Assembly (NCBI GenBank): GCA_947579605.1
Contig: OX388325.1
Location: 11,527,572-11,591,571 of the forward strand
Direction: 5' to 3'
Origin: Athripsodes cinereus
Lineage: Eukaryota; Arthropoda; Insecta; Trichoptera; Leptoceridae
DNA length: 64,000 nt
Part shown: positions 32,917 to 47,020 of the stretch, one piece after another
Layout: every line of letters starts with the position of its first letter
Numbering within the stretch: position 1 is the stretch's first letter
The notes under the pieces: generated by a model
What the model was told of the DNA's origin: nothing
Databases searched by the model: none
What the model saw: only the letters and a program-made list of their open reading frames with translations
Made by a program: the position numbers and the translations under genes

Positions 32917-33805
32917 TAGAGTTGGTCGTTATAACGAGGAACGCATGATATATTAAATTATTTTTATGAAGCTTGGTAGCAGAATATCGATATATCACAT
33001 CACCCTATTATCGAGTGATTTCTGACGACGACCCGCTACTTCGTTCCGAACGACGTGAATTATCACAGATATCAAATTTTGTATGGAAAATCACTAAATA
33101 TTAATAATAGTGTTACTTATAACACCGCCATACATTTTACTATGGACGACCGGTTAGGTATTACCAATGACGTTCCAAATCACGCGGTGATACAATTTAG
33201 TATGGAAAATAATATTTAGGTATTATTTGAAAAGGAACGCGTTCTTTTTTTCGCCTCAAAACGGTACTACTACGGACATCTGTTGATTGACACAAAAGTA
33301 TTATGAGTTCGAGATACGGGTAGATAATTATTCATAACCCTTTTATCACCTGAGTGGTCAAAGGACTATCTCCACATGATTTTACATGTTTATTTTTCAT
33401 AAAATTAAATTAAAAACTTTTAATCTAATTAATATAGTAAAAAATCTTTTACTATATTAATTTTATTATTGATGTAATTTAAAAGAGATTATTTTAATCT
33501 TTTAATTATAACTATTTATATTATTATTAGAAAAGTTGCCAGACAAAAAAATAAGAGTCAGGATGGGGGACAAACCTCATCGCTGAGTTTAAGATCTAAA
33601 ATGACTTCTTTTTTATTTGCGCGTTTAATCTTGCGTATCTTATTATTGTTCGTCGCCAGATAAAAAATATTTTTGAACACAACCAGGTAATTTTTTTTTT
33701 TTTTATGGGGGGGGTGATAACGGTAGCTTTTCTAATAACAGAATATTAATAAATAACAGTCGCTTACGTTCCATTATTTTCAAAGAGCCGTTATTCCCAA
33801 CTCTA
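32917..33805. mobile_element. Second hAT-like element with 8-bp TSD
   Basis: The ends read TAGAGTTGG and its inverse CCAACTCTA, with an inner 'ataacg' match. They are flanked by ATAATAAT (32909-32916, 33806-33813). It lies only 32 bases from the neighbouring hAT element. It includes part of a dispersed repeat near 33555-33600 and a G-run at 33706-33714. No coding capacity was seen. Confidence 0.75.
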
Positions 33806-33961
33806 ATAATAATTGGCTATGTCGCTAGTTGACAGATGCTGCGAGTATCGAGTATGCGAAGTACTCAACGATCTTTAAAGATATCGCAAGTATTGTGACC
33901 CACAGTAATTATATCTATAAATATTTCTAAAATACCACTACACTAAGTTATTACCTCGAAC

Positions 33962-36080
<2,119 letters not shown>

Positions 36081-36089
36081 AATTTCAGT

Positions 36090-36300
36090 ACTTGAGTAAG
36101 AAATCTAAAATATTAGAATCCCCAAATATTGATCTAAGTGATAGAAAGAAACTTACTAAAGCCTTTGTATTGACCATTCTGCTATATGGTTGTGTGACGT
36201 GGACCATCAGCAAGAGTGAAAGCGGATGGTTGACGGCTTTTGAGATGTGGTGTTACAGACGCATACTGAAGATCCACTTCAAAGGTTTATCTAGTAGTTT
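36090..36300 (+). pseudogene. RTE-type reverse transcriptase fragment inside the zinc-finger tail
   Basis: The frame reads DRKKLTKAFVLTILLYGCVTW, then SESGWLTAFEMWCYRRILKI. This matches the LLYGCETWT...AFEMWCYRRMLKI segment of RTE-like ORFs. Zinc-finger-like DNA resumes at about 36285 ('ctagtagtttgataatgcat'). Confidence 0.7.
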
Positions 36301-36714
36301 GATAATGCATAAATAAAAGGACTCACATTGGTGAAAAACCTTTGTGTATTATTTGTATGAAAAAGTTTACACTAGGCACATAAAATAATTCTACTACTAC
36401 TACACCTATACCATCACAACATATCTCACAAGTGGTATAGCCAGTAGATCAGCTGCATACAATAAACATGCAAGCTGTCCACTCTGTGCCAATATATAAT
36501 CAGTACATTCAGGATGAGTGGTAAACCTCAACCAAACGTAATGTTTTTTCTAAAATCTTCAGTTCTTTAGGTAGTTTGAAAACACATCGAATAATAAATA
36601 CACAGTGGTGAAAAACCATTTGAGAGTCATACTTCTACGAAAAAGTTAGGTAATTCTAGTAGTTGAACTTTCGCCTTACGGTGATAAAAAAACTTACACG
36701 CGCTCCTGTGCTGA
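36301..36714. pseudogene. Further decayed zinc-finger DNA with an inserted dispersed repeat
   Basis: Phrases 'cattggtgaaaaacctttg' (36328) and 'cacagtggtgaaaaaccatt' (36601) are leftover finger linkers. Between them, 36407-36515 on the minus strand is a copy of the dispersed repeat that ends 'gatggtatag'. Confidence 0.6.
36407..36515 (-). repeat. Dispersed LINE/SINE-tail repeat, copy 1
   Basis: Minus-strand similarity to the copies at 41365-41435, 52534-52680, 54260-54355 and 61735-61872. A shared frame reads ACLLYAADLLAIPLV here. Confidence 0.6.
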
Positions 36715-36990
36715 GTACTGACTTACCCGCCAAATTTTCGAAATGGTATGGAAATTTGGAATATTTCAAAAACTCCTCAGTTTTCTTAATGAATATTTTC
36801 TCACACCGTACCTTTTTTTACAATGTAACGGGTATTTGTACCGATGATTGTTTGTGTCAATACCGCCTCCTAATGTTACATTAAATTACCGTATGTTTGT
36901 CGTACGGTAATTTATTTAATAATTTATTATCGTACGGGAAATGAAATTACTGTACAAATACGGTAATTACCGTACATCTGGCATCGCTGG
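36715..36990. mobile_element. Truncated copy of the hAT-like MITE at 13847-14208
   Basis: It shares the core 'aatggtatgg.aatttgg' and 'aactcctcagttttcttaat', and the right end 'ttaccgtacatctggcat.gctg'. The left terminus is missing. Confidence 0.7.
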
Positions 36991-37052
36991 TGGTGGCAAT
37001 CGGCATTGATCGCCCGATGGTCCGACAAACATTTGCGTAAACTACAGTGGGT

Positions 37053-37205
37053 CAGTGGCGGATACAGATGGGGGGCGCCCCCCCTTGCGGGCCCTATTGA
37101 CGATTCTTGTTTATGGGTATAATCAGTTTAAATAAAATGGCATTTTCTTGTGTATGTGTTTAATTTTTGCGCACCCCCTTGAGTTGTTTCTGAAATCCGC
37201 CACTG
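37053..37205. mobile_element. Short hAT-like MITE, 'CAGTGGCGGAT' ends
   Basis: The ends read CAGTGGCGGATACAG and, inverted, CAGTGGCGGATTTCAG. The flanks CAGTGGGT / CAATGGTT are an imperfect 8-bp TSD. The interior is G/C-rich at both sides ('ggggggcgccccccc'). Confidence 0.7.
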
Positions 37206-37213
37206 CAATGGTT

Positions 37214-37720
37214 GCAAACCATTATTTTAATATGTTTTTTAATTTATCTATTTGTTTATTTATTGTAACACAATTATAAAGTCAATTAAAGTATAGAAAA
37301 TGGATTATCCAAACTGTATGTTCACATATCAAGATTGTAATCAAACTAAATAAAAAAATAAAAGTAAAACCAGCACATTTAACAGTCCACATACATGTAA
37401 CACGTATTTACCCCTGCATCCTTAGCAACATTCATCTCCATATAACACGCCTACACCATCCTCAACCACTTGAAAGATATGTGTTTATTTTAAATGTAGA
37501 TAATAATATTTATTTTAAATGATTATACAATAATATTCATAAATAAATCGCTAATAAATCAATAAATGAAGTGCCCTCACGAAGAAACGAACTGAAAAAT
37601 AACGTAACAAGTTTCAAACCATATCTATGGTTGAAAATAGTCATCCTATTATTATTGTTTATTCTATGGTAATAATAATATCAATGGTTGATCGTACCAT
37701 TGTTCTCTAAACATTTTCAT
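37214..37720. other. Intergenic
   Basis: AT-rich, no gene or repeat recognised. Confidence 0.4.
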
Positions 37721-37725
37721 TGTAA

Positions 37726-37957
37726 TAAAGTGAGGCACCATTTTTCGGCACTTTTGACAGATCGGTTGGCGAAAATAAGTGTGGTAAATCGCTTAAAACG
37801 TCGACAAGAACTTCGAAAAATGTCCAATTACGTTTTTATAAATGTAAAAATGATATATTTTTATAAAAATGGGAGAAATACTTCGTAAAATGTAGGAAAC
37901 ACCACACGCTTTCGCCAACCGTTCTTTCAAAAATTCATAGATTTTTTGCCTCACTTT
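37726..37957. mobile_element. Short TIR element, 'AAAGTGAGGCA' ends
   Basis: The left end reads AAAGTGAGGCA with inner GGTTGGCGAAA. The right end is the inverse (TTTCGCCAACC...TGCCTCACTTT). TGTAA on both sides could be the TSD. About 230 bases, non-coding. Confidence 0.55.
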
Positions 37958-38123
37958 TGTAAATGAGTCAGGGTTCTAGGTTTTGTGTGGAATTCTGTAG
38001 TTCTCCATCAAACTCTAAAAATATTAGGTTAATTTATTATGTAGTATGATTTATCATTTTAGTTCTCTTCATTATTTGCAAATTACTAAAAAAAGTGTTT
38101 TTGTAAATTATTACATTCCTTAA

Positions 38124-38671
38124 GGCCCCTTTAGCAAAAACGGTAAAATTTTCTATTTTCAACAAATTTGATAGAAAAACTGCCAAAACTTGTTGACCCT
38201 ACGAACATATTGATTTGATAAAATAAAAAATCAAATATTTATTACCAATATTTTTTTATTCATCCTATCAAGCATATAAATATTATAGATTTTAGCAAAA
38301 AAAATTGAAGTCTATCAATATCCATGAAAAAAAACATAAAAAAAATAGTTTTTTTTTGTTCTATAATTGTAATAACTATCTAAGTACAATATAAAAATAA
38401 ATATATGGAAATTTGTAGGATTCTCGTGCATTGATGTACCAAACACACCCCCGAATTTGATTTTTAGAAATATGCTTTTTTATAAACGAATACTATGAAG
38501 CTAAAATAGAGGGTTTTTTTTAAAACTAATGTCTGATATTGGTACTCGTAATTAATATTTGTTTTCATATTTCATCAAATCAAAATGTTCGTAGGGTCAA
38601 CAAGTTATGAGAGTTTGTGTACCAAACTTGTTGAAAATTGAATGTTTTATCGTTTTTGCTAAAGGGGCCCC
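38124..38671. mobile_element. TTAA-flanked (piggyBac-like) MITE, copy 1
   Basis: The ends read GGCCCCTTTAGCAAAAACGG and the inverse CGTTTTTGCTAAAGGGGCC, with TTAA at 38120-38123 and 38672-38675. Subterminal inverse phrases (CAACAAGTT, CAAATCAAAATGTTCGTAGG) extend pairing to roughly 100 bases. No transposase. A 25-base unit 'cttaaggacaaaaccctaag' + 'tccac' is duplicated just outside (38671-38722). Confidence 0.75.
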
Positions 38672-39099
38672 TTAAGGACAAAACCCTAAGTCCACCCTTA
38701 AGGACAAAACCCTAAGTCCACCACCTTTGTCAAAAAAATGCCTTAGTCCATAAGTTAGATTTAAGTTCAGCTTTTTTGTTTTTTTTTCTGATAAATAAAT
38801 AGTTTGTATGTACATCATGTGTTTTTTTCATATTTTTTTAACCACAAATAATATTTCACGGTCCATTAGAATCATTAAAATGCAAATATCTCTGTTGTCA
38901 AAATACGGACTTAGGGATTTTTTGAAATTGGCCATTCCAATTTGTATATTTCTGCTAAGCAAAGTACTGTTGGTGAAAGAAAAGGTGTCTTCAATCACCA
39001 GCGTTGAGTGGGGTAATGTCTGCAGACACGTATGCAATATTGTGATCGGGAAGTTGCCTGTGATAATAATAGCTTAGTTTTCGGTGTGTCTGATGACGA

Positions 39100-39870
39100 A
39101 ACTGATTATACATCAGATTCTTATGGGATGAAAATGAATGTGACAAAGACGAAAGTGCTGGTGTTTGAAAGAGAGATTGATAGAACAATGTGTGAAATAA
39201 AGGTTGGAAATGAATGTTTGGAGCAAGTGGACGGATATGTATATTTAGGAAGCATGTTTGTGAGGGATGGTAGATACGAAAGGGACATTGAAAAAAGAAA
39301 AGTGGCTGGTGCGAGAGTGAACGATGCACTTCGATCAATAGCGATAGCAATGTCTCGAACATGGCTAAAATGCTGGTGCACAACGCCATCCTCGTACCGA
39401 CACTGATGTATGCAAGCGAAACTTGGACATGGCTGAAGAAGGACGAGAGTGGAATAAATGCAGTGGAGATGCGATCACTGAGAAGAATGGTGGGTAAAAC
39501 ATTGCGTGATAGAGTAAGAAATGAGGATATTAGAAGAATGAGTGGATGCAATAGGAGTGTTGTGGATAGAATGCGTGTAAATAAATTGAGATGGTTTGGA
39601 CATGTGGAGCGAATGGATGGTGTAAGGTGGCGAAGAGGGTGTATTTATCTGAAAGAGAGGGTGTGAGAAAGCGTGGACGTCCAAGAACTACGTGGCTTCA
39701 CCACGTGGATTAATTCTCAAGGACTGTCGCGTGTTAAGTAAGAGAAATCGGCGTGCATGTATGGGATGAATGTAGAGGAAGCGAAAGAAGTATGTAAGGA
39801 TAGATCGACATGGCTTTCCGTTCTCTCTACCTACCCCACCTGGGACACGGCGTGAGGGTATAATAGTATA
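39100..39870 (+). pseudogene. RTE-type LINE fragment, frameshifted, (TATAG)n tail
   Basis: It begins in the RT thumb (YGMKMNVTKTKVLVFERE), reads VDGYVYLGSMFVRDGRYERD, shifts frame near 39361 to AKMLVHNAILVPTLMYASET, then LRRMVGKTLRDRVRN and RVNKLRWFGHVERMDGVRW. It then shifts again to RKRGRPRTTWLHHVD and VLSTYPTWDTA. The 3' end has 'gtatagtatagtt'. Same family as the minus-strand copy at 28320-28624. Confidence 0.78.
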
Positions 39871-40019
39871 GTATAGTTCTAATGAATAACTGTATAACAA
39901 AATATCAACGACATTATAGAGAATAAATAAGTTAACAATGGTCTTTTGTTTCTTGTGTATTGCATCACATGTAAGAGGCTCAAGTCTTGAATATTTATAA
40001 TAAAAAAAAATTAAATTAT

Positions 40020-40320
40020 TTATTTATTTTATTCTTCACTGTACATTGTTTACAATAATACAAATTAGCATAGAAAATATCATTTATACAATTCAATGTA
40101 CAGAGGGCGAGTTTATCGCTAAAATGCGATGTCTTCCAACTAACCCGGTTATTAAAATAAAAAAAACAGAACAAAAAAAAAAGAGACATAAATATAAATA
40201 AATAAATAAAGCTTTATTGGCATCAATATTTATAATGTGTACATGTTTTTGTTCCAATAAACTACCAAAAGGCGGGCTTATCGCATATGCGATTTCTTCC
40301 AGCCAACCCAAATATACATA
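40020..40320 (-). repeat. Two LINE 3'-end-like repeats in a row
   Basis: Two blocks (40050-40146, 40200-40310) share AT-rich leads followed by 'gggcg(a/g)g(t/c)ttatcgc', a short GCGAT hairpin and 'cttcca(a/g)c(t/c)aaccc'. Similar blocks occur near 41455-41735 and 63775-63840. The A/T microsatellite side looks like a LINE tail read on the minus strand. Confidence 0.5.
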
Positions 40321-40449
40321 TCTGCAGTAATATTATAAATATAAAAAAAAAACAATATAAAGCCAACAAATGAAAAAGGCACATGCAGGCAACAATGCAT
40401 TCATGGACACAGTCAAAATAATAAAAAAAGTATAACATACATAATTATT

Positions 40450-40680
40450 GCAGCTTGCACATGCATAGGGGGAAAGGGTTTTAGGAGTCAGATGCTAAAT
40501 TCAGTAAAAGGAAGTGATTTTTGACAGCTTGTCTGAAAGAAGGAAAAGTTGTTATCATCCTGATTTTCGAAGGAAAATTGTTCCAACAGCGAGCACCATG
40601 AACAAGAAATGAGTTGGACCATAGCCTTCTAATACTTCTCAAGCCGTGCTGTACAGTTTGGCAACGTCGCATTTATAAAC
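40450..40680 (-). pseudogene. CR1/L2-type LINE ORF2 C-terminal fragment
   Basis: The minus strand reads MRRCQTVQHGLRSIRRLWSN, then FLVHGARCWNNFPSKIR and FRQAVKNHFLLL. The G-RSIR...FLVHGA--WN-LP--IR pattern is the end of CR1/L2-like ORF2. Only this tail is present. Confidence 0.6.
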
Positions 40681-41364
40681 TTAGTGGTCCAATCCTATGT
40701 AGGTACAAACCAGACTACTATGAAATGTTCTGTTTGAACAATAAATTATTATTAATGAATTGGATATATATCACATTTTATATATTTCATTGCAATTTGG
40801 GTTGGCTTATAATTATTAAATTGACATGACATGTAAATACTACGTCAAAAATGTGGGTACTTGGGAGTAAGTACCTACTTACTCTGTACTTCATTGATAC
40901 TATCATAAGAAAACTGATGTTAGCAATAGATTCCTAATGAAGTATATTTTCTTATCTTACTCATACCCTTTAAAGTTCCACTTTACCTTTTACATTCTGG
41001 CTTACAGTCAAGAATAAAAGGTCATAATGTAGATCGTACTTGTACCCAGCAAGACTGGAGCATTATCATCAATAACTGGTCCCATAAAAGCACTTTTAAT
41101 AGGACAATTGGACCTAAGCAGTTTATTTATCAGCAATCTGAATAATAAACTCAAGTTCCCAGCTCTTATAAGTTATTGAATTGTCCTAGCATCAGCTACA
41201 TACTATAATATTTAGGTAGATGTTAAGTATTGAAAAATGTAATAAGTTAAAAAATCATTTATTTACCTCTAAAAACACAAAATAAATACACATAGTTTAT
41301 TTACATTCCTCTTAAGTATATATTTTACTGATGATAATAATAAACTTTATTACACAAAATATGT

Positions 41365-41435
41365 TATACCATCACGGCACATCCCACAAGTGGGGTAGCC
41401 AGCAGATCAGCTGCATGTAAGAAACATGCAAAATA
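41365..41435 (-). repeat. Dispersed LINE/SINE-tail repeat, copy 2
   Basis: A short minus-strand copy ('ataccatcacggcacatccc', 'agcagatcagctgcatgtaa'). It is preceded by an (AATAAT)-rich tail at 41335-41350. Confidence 0.6.
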
Positions 41436-41739
41436 TGAACGAATAATTTTGCACAATGGGCGAGTTTTTTGCAATTTAATTTGTTCCCAATGCAATGTAA
41501 TAAAAACAATACAACACTATACAGCATCATTCCAATAATAAATAAAATATAAATTTATTTGATCAAGTAGGTACCTGTCCCAGAATTGAGCGTGGCTCGT
41601 GCTCTTGGACAAGCTTTGATCCATTTTAGTATATTACCGCACTCCCTTGATTCTCCAGCATCATTAATTCAATCTTTTCAGAAACAAACAACAAAATGGA
41701 TATCTTCTAACTAACCCAATAATAATAATAAGACAACTT

Positions 41740-42713
41740 ATAAAGCGCCGTTTTGTGAAGTTTCTTCACATCAAGATACACATTATTTATTTACCTCTAA
41801 AGTATGGTCAGAAGGGCAATTTATCACAACACGAAATTCTTTGATTTGTGATGTACGCTAGGAGATTGATGCTGCAACAAATTATTAAATACACTGAAAT
41901 AAATGTCAGAGAATATATCTTTTCAAAAATACCTTTATTAAGACAAAACAATTATTACTGACCGAATTATTAATCACAATAGACCAGACATAATTTGCAA
42001 TTCCGAACAGTAACAGCAAGCACAGTGGGTGATCGGTTAACGAACGGTATTATGGAGAAATAAATTGAAAATATTCTGAATTAGCTAAACAATTTATATA
42101 AATTAGGTTCGATTCACCAATGACATTATAACAATTAATTTTACAAACTTATACAGCTTGCCAAGCCTTGGTCAAACACATTAATACAATACAGTAGTAT
42201 CTACAACAAAAGTTTGCACAAAAAATCAAACATAAATACATCATAATGAGAAAAAGAAGGCACTCCAGGTGTCAACACAAACAAATCACTTGACACTTAC
42301 ATGTCTGTAATTATTTTTGTATTTATGAGAAAGTTTGCATTTTTGTTTTTCTAGAACATTGATCTGTTTTATCATTACACATTTTTGAAAAGTTATTTAA
42401 AAGAACATTTGCAAATATGGACAAAACCTTTTCAAAAATATCAGTTGAATTATAATTGCATTCGTCACAAAGTTAATACAGCACTAGGTAATACCCATTT
42501 CAAATCATTATCCGATAATGCCCTATTACCTAGAAACACTTAAATCCCTTACTAAACTATTAACTACGCTTACACCAGTATCAACACTTAAATTAATTAT
42601 ATAGAAATAGCATTTGTCTTTTTCAATTTTGCAAAGCAACTCGCAAAGCCTAGAATTTACATTAATTGTAAAACCACTATAACTTTTGATTTTGTCTTCT
42701 TCTAAAAACTTGT
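41740..42713. other. Intergenic, downstream of the THAP ORF
   Basis: AT-rich, with no coding similarity recognised. It could hold the 3' UTR or further exons of the minus-strand THAP transcript, but I cannot define any. Confidence 0.4.
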
Positions 42714-43103
42714 TTATCTGGTCTTCATGGTTCTGAGCTTTCTACGTGATGCTGGATGAGTTCTAGATGAAATTGATGGTTTGGATAAATATGCAGGCAG
42801 ATTGGGAAAGATACATAAAATAGCATCTTGAACTAACTTTGGCCGTGGATGAGGTTCATCAATGATGGTTCCATCTTCAAGAACTTTCTTGAATGTGCTC
42901 ATTACTTGATCCTGAGTAAAATGTTTTGAACATATTGCAGATGTGTTCGATGGTGACCAATCATCTCTTGGAATAGCTTGCAACCATTTTCTTCTCAATT
43001 CTGGGTCACGAGGATAGACAAATGTAGGTAGGTACTAAGCCTTCAGTCTTAACAGATGTACATAATTTGATTTGCAACCTGGAGCACAACAACGTCTAGG
43101 CAT
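42714..43103 (-). pseudogene. THAP-domain protein fragment with an in-frame UAG
   Basis: On the minus strand a splice-acceptor-like 'ctatttcag' directly precedes ATGCCTAGACGTTGTTGTGC (MPRRCCAPGCKSNY). One frame then runs through 22 codons, a TAG, and on to FVYPRDPELRRKWLQAIPRD, ICSKHF and a TAA after RTMKTR. Zinc ligands of the C2CH THAP module are present with normal spacing (C--C in CCAPGC, 47 positions, C--H in CSKHF), as are the W of KRKW and a C-terminal AVPTIF-like LVQDAILCIF. THAP modules bind DNA and occur in host regulators and in P-element and Harbinger-associated proteins. The single stop makes it a pseudogene, a sequencing error, or a case needing splicing around the TAG. No transposase domain follows. 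Confidence 0.7.
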
Positions 43104-43429
43104 CTGAAATAGAAATAATTAATAAAGTATGTATCATATTAAGTGCTAAATACTATGGCATTCTTATTGATATCAATGTTAAGGTATCAAATGTAAATGA
43201 ATGATTATATAACCTACTAACATAGTTAAGAGCAATTTTGAACTTGTTAAACCATTATACGTACATTATAAAATAAAATAAGGTAATAATGGAAAAAAGC
43301 AGAAAGTGTACTCCTAACCTACAAGGTGAAAGGTGATGTATTTTATATATTACTCATTTATTTATTTATTTAAAATAATACATACGACTTACGCCTTTAA
43401 TACATAGTTACAAACAACAATTGCACAAC

Positions 43430-43890
43430 ACTATCATCGTATCAAATCAAAACTCAAAACAAAAATAAAATATACTGCATCACTTCAAATTATAAAATAA
43501 AACTCATTGTGTCACATAAACCACAGAATAAAATTATAACATATTACATAATGTCAAATCATAAAAAAAAACAAACCGCATCATGTCAAACCATAAAATA
43601 AAATTACAAAACACTGCATCACATCGAATTTTAAAATAAAACACTCTGTCATGTCAAATTATAGAATAAAATTACAACACATTCATCATGTCAAATCATA
43701 AAATAAATTTACAGCACACCGTACACCACACAAAATAAAAAAAATGCAAAACACACCGTATCATGTCAAATTATAAAATAAAATTATAACATACTGCATC
43801 ATATCAAATCATAAAATAAAAGCAAAACACATTGCATCATATAAAATTACAAATTAAAACCAAAACATATCGTATCTTGTCAAATTACAA
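43430..43890. repeat. Degenerate ~50-bp tandem repeat
   Basis: The phrase 'catcatgtcaaatcataaaa' / 'taaaattacaacacacc' recurs about nine times with 45-55 base spacing. It borders the 3' side of the minus-strand LINE at 43930 and could be its tandem 3' UTR or an unrelated minisatellite. Confidence 0.65.
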
Positions 43891-44283
43891 CAAAAAGACA
43901 AGATTAACTAAATGGGAAGGGTAGGTAAAAAAGGACAAAGTATTTATATTACGGCTTTAAAATTCTTCGCTATTCTCTGCTTGAACTCAAACAGGGATTC
44001 CACGAAAACATCCGACAAGTGTCCGTAAATGTTTCCCAACCTATGAATTCTATTCAGAGGTGAATTTGAAGTTGGTATCCACCACGTCACTATGAAAAGT
44101 TATTACTTGGCGAGTGACCCTTGTCGGAACATGGTATGAGATCATCCCGCTCAACTCAAAGCAATTGAACAGTCCTCTCACAATCCTAAATAACAACATC
44201 ATCAGAAATCCCACGTCTATCACAGAGAGTGTTCATATTCAAAAGCGACAATAAACAAGAATAATCAATCTCCTCAACAGGAA

Positions 44284-44700
44284 TGGGCCACTTGCAGTCG
44301 TGGGGGGTTTTAATAAAAATGATCGAATTTAGAAAATTTGAGGTCGGAAAACACAAATATGTCAGTTAAATTTTTTTAAATATCTAAATTACGAAGGATT
44401 TCTAAAAATAAAACCCAAAATTTTTGACGTTTGGCAAAACACTCTAAACAGCTGATGACGTCACGGAGTCCCGTGAACCATAGTAACTTTCGCAACCACA
44501 GATTATAATCTCATACACACATGGGACTCCGTGACGTCACAGCGCCGCCATGTCGTTTTTGATCACTCCGAGAAAATCCAATTTTTAAAAGCTAATATCT
44601 AAGAAAATAGTGCAAGAAAAAATAAAATAAATTGTGGTTGTGTTTCTTTCATACTAATTTACAATTTAATGTAATAAAAAAAAAATCTGCAAGTGGCCCA
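44284..44700. mobile_element. Spy-like TIR element inserted without target duplication
   Basis: The ends read TGGGCCACTTGCAG and the perfect inverse CTGCAAGTGGCCCA. Removing 44284-44700 rejoins the host LINE exactly (NYLMQ + IPVEEIDY) with no extra or missing base, so no TSD was made. The flanks are GAA on the left and TTT on the right, close to the AAA/TTT target of Spy transposons. An inner inverted pair (TGACGTCACGGAGTCCC) lies at about 44455-44540. Non-coding. Confidence 0.75.
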
Positions 44701-45683
44701 TTTGCATTAGATAGTTGGCGTGTCTAAGAAATTTTCGCTGTATTCTTTCAATATTCTTAGAGTGGACCGAGTAGTAATGAGACCATATAGGGGAGTTATA
44801 CTCTACCTGACTCCTGACTAAGGATACGAACATAGTTTTAATTGCAGGTATGGACACAAAATCTCTGGCTGTTCTGAGTACAAATCCCAACATTCTCATT
44901 CCCCTGCTAGTGATATCCTCTATATGCGGAATAAAAGTTAAATGGTGATCGAAGATAATTCCCAAGTCCCGTATGGCATCAACGCGTTGTGATACTGTCC
45001 CCCAATTTGTAATCAAATTTTAATGGATTTTTCTTTTTTGTAAATGTAACAACCTGACATTTTTCAATATTTAAGAACAGCCTGTTAAGATCACACCAAG
45101 TTCCTAAACTCTCCAGATTACCCTGCAATACCTGACAATCGTGTAAACTGTTTATCTGTTTAAATATTTTAAGATCATCTGCAAACAACCGACAGTTGAC
45201 GTTTTCAAATATGGAACAAATATCATTTACGAAAAGAAGTGATCCCAAGTGACTACCTTGCGGAACTCCACTTGTAGCAATGAACCCATTGCCTTTCGTC
45301 GTATCCTTGCGCACCACAAGTCTCCTCTCACATAGATAGCTAGAAATCCATTCATGCAAATTACCACCCACACCCAGCATTCTCAATTTGCTCAACAGTA
45401 TATCATGTGGAACGCGGTCGAAGGCCTTGCTGAAATCAGTGTAAACAGTGTCCACCTGAGATTTCTCAGCAAAGGCCCTCCTGAGATGTTCTTCATACCT
45501 ATATCATTAGATTAGTCAAAGTCGACCTTCCCCTAACAAATCCATGCTGAGCCTGATTAATCAACCCTTCCGAATGAGTGGTGATATAGTGTAAGACAAT
45601 CGATTCAAAAAATGTAGGCATTGCGGACAAAATACAAATGTGTAATGTTAGATTTATCTCCCTTCTTAAATATAGGAATGATG

Positions 45684-46018
45684 TATTAGATGTGAGTTGA
45701 GTTGCGGAGTTTGGTGAGGGTAGGAGTAATCGAACACGACTGTTATAATTAAACCATTTATTCAACATACAACGACATTTACAATACAGTAACGCGACGA
45801 CTCGACTTACTTACACGCGTATCATAAATCCCTCACGCACAACTCCACACGCACACGACCATCTCGCACGCCTGCGAGTTCTCAACTGTTCGGCCATCCT
45901 CAATCATACTTTCGACTTCCAGGTACCCTGCTATTCTTGATCCCTTTTACACCACCATCATTGCATCTTTCATTCTCTTTCATACACAAACTGTCACCTT
46001 TCATAGAAATATCTAACA
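45684..46018 (-). repeat. LTR (3' LTR in minus orientation)
   Basis: A 335-base direct repeat with ends TATTAGAT and ATCTAACA as read on the plus strand. It is nearly identical to 47678-48006; the visible difference is a block near 'cacgacc(atctcg)c'. Confidence 0.88.
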
Positions 46019-46080
46019 TCCGGCCATTCTGAGTTCTCGTACACAATCCTGACATTCCTCATCAACTTTCATACAAACAA

Positions 46081-47020
46081 AACATCAAAACACCAACAGC
46101 TAACATAACATCAGAATAACAGAAGGAGACATTTACAACGCTTCAAGTAGGGGGGGCTCCCTGCGCGACTCGCTGTTCACCCCAAAGACCCGACTGTCTT
46201 TATCGCCTACCCCGTTGCCTCACCCTGTCTCCTGCTGCTTCTTCCTCCGTCATGTCGCCGCCAGCCATTCGTCCTTTTTGATTGCCACACATGGTTCTAA
46301 CACACATCAACATTCACAAACTTTCACAAGAACAAAACATCAAAATACCAACAGCTAACATAACATCAGAATAACAGAAGGAGACATTCACAACGCTTCA
46401 AGTAGGGGGGCTCCCTGCGCGACTCGCTGTTCACCCCAAAGACCCGACTGTCTTTATCACCTACCCCGCTGTCTCACCCTGTCTCCCGCTGTTTCTTCCT
46501 CCGTCATGTCACCGTCAGCCATTCTTCCTTTTTGCTACACATGATTCTAACATACATCGATATTCACATCACACAAAACAACATTGACAATGACAAGACA
46601 CGCCATGGAGGATGACTACAAAAGACTTTGACAACTCTCCGGGTAGGCTGGCCTCCCACGCGACTCGTAGATCGACCAGAAGACCACCTGTCTCGCCCTA
46701 CACCGTCGCTTCATCTCTGTCACTCGCCACATCCTCCCCTTCTATGCCTCTGTCACTACCCATCCATCTACATCCATTCATCTGGTTCATTTCATGCACA
46801 CATTCTTCACCGCATCAACATTAACAACATACCAAAATCAATACAACAAAAACATAACATGAAAATAACAAAAACAATTAAACAAATCATCAAAATAACA
46901 GCCGAAGACATGAACAATCCTTCGGGTAGGCCGGCTCCCCATGCGCCTCATAGGTCAGCCAGAAGACCACTCGTCTCGCCCCACGCCGTCGTCCTGTCCC
47001 TGCCCGCGACCGGTTCTTCC
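46081..47020. repeat. Tandem units inside the LTR element
   Basis: Two copies of about 255 bases (starting 46081 and 46336) are almost identical. Two more diverged copies (about 46610 and 46905) keep 'gggtaggc.ggctccc..gcg', 'cagaagaccac' and 'gtctcgcccta'. Open stretches here run in several frames and look compositional, not coding. Confidence 0.75.
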
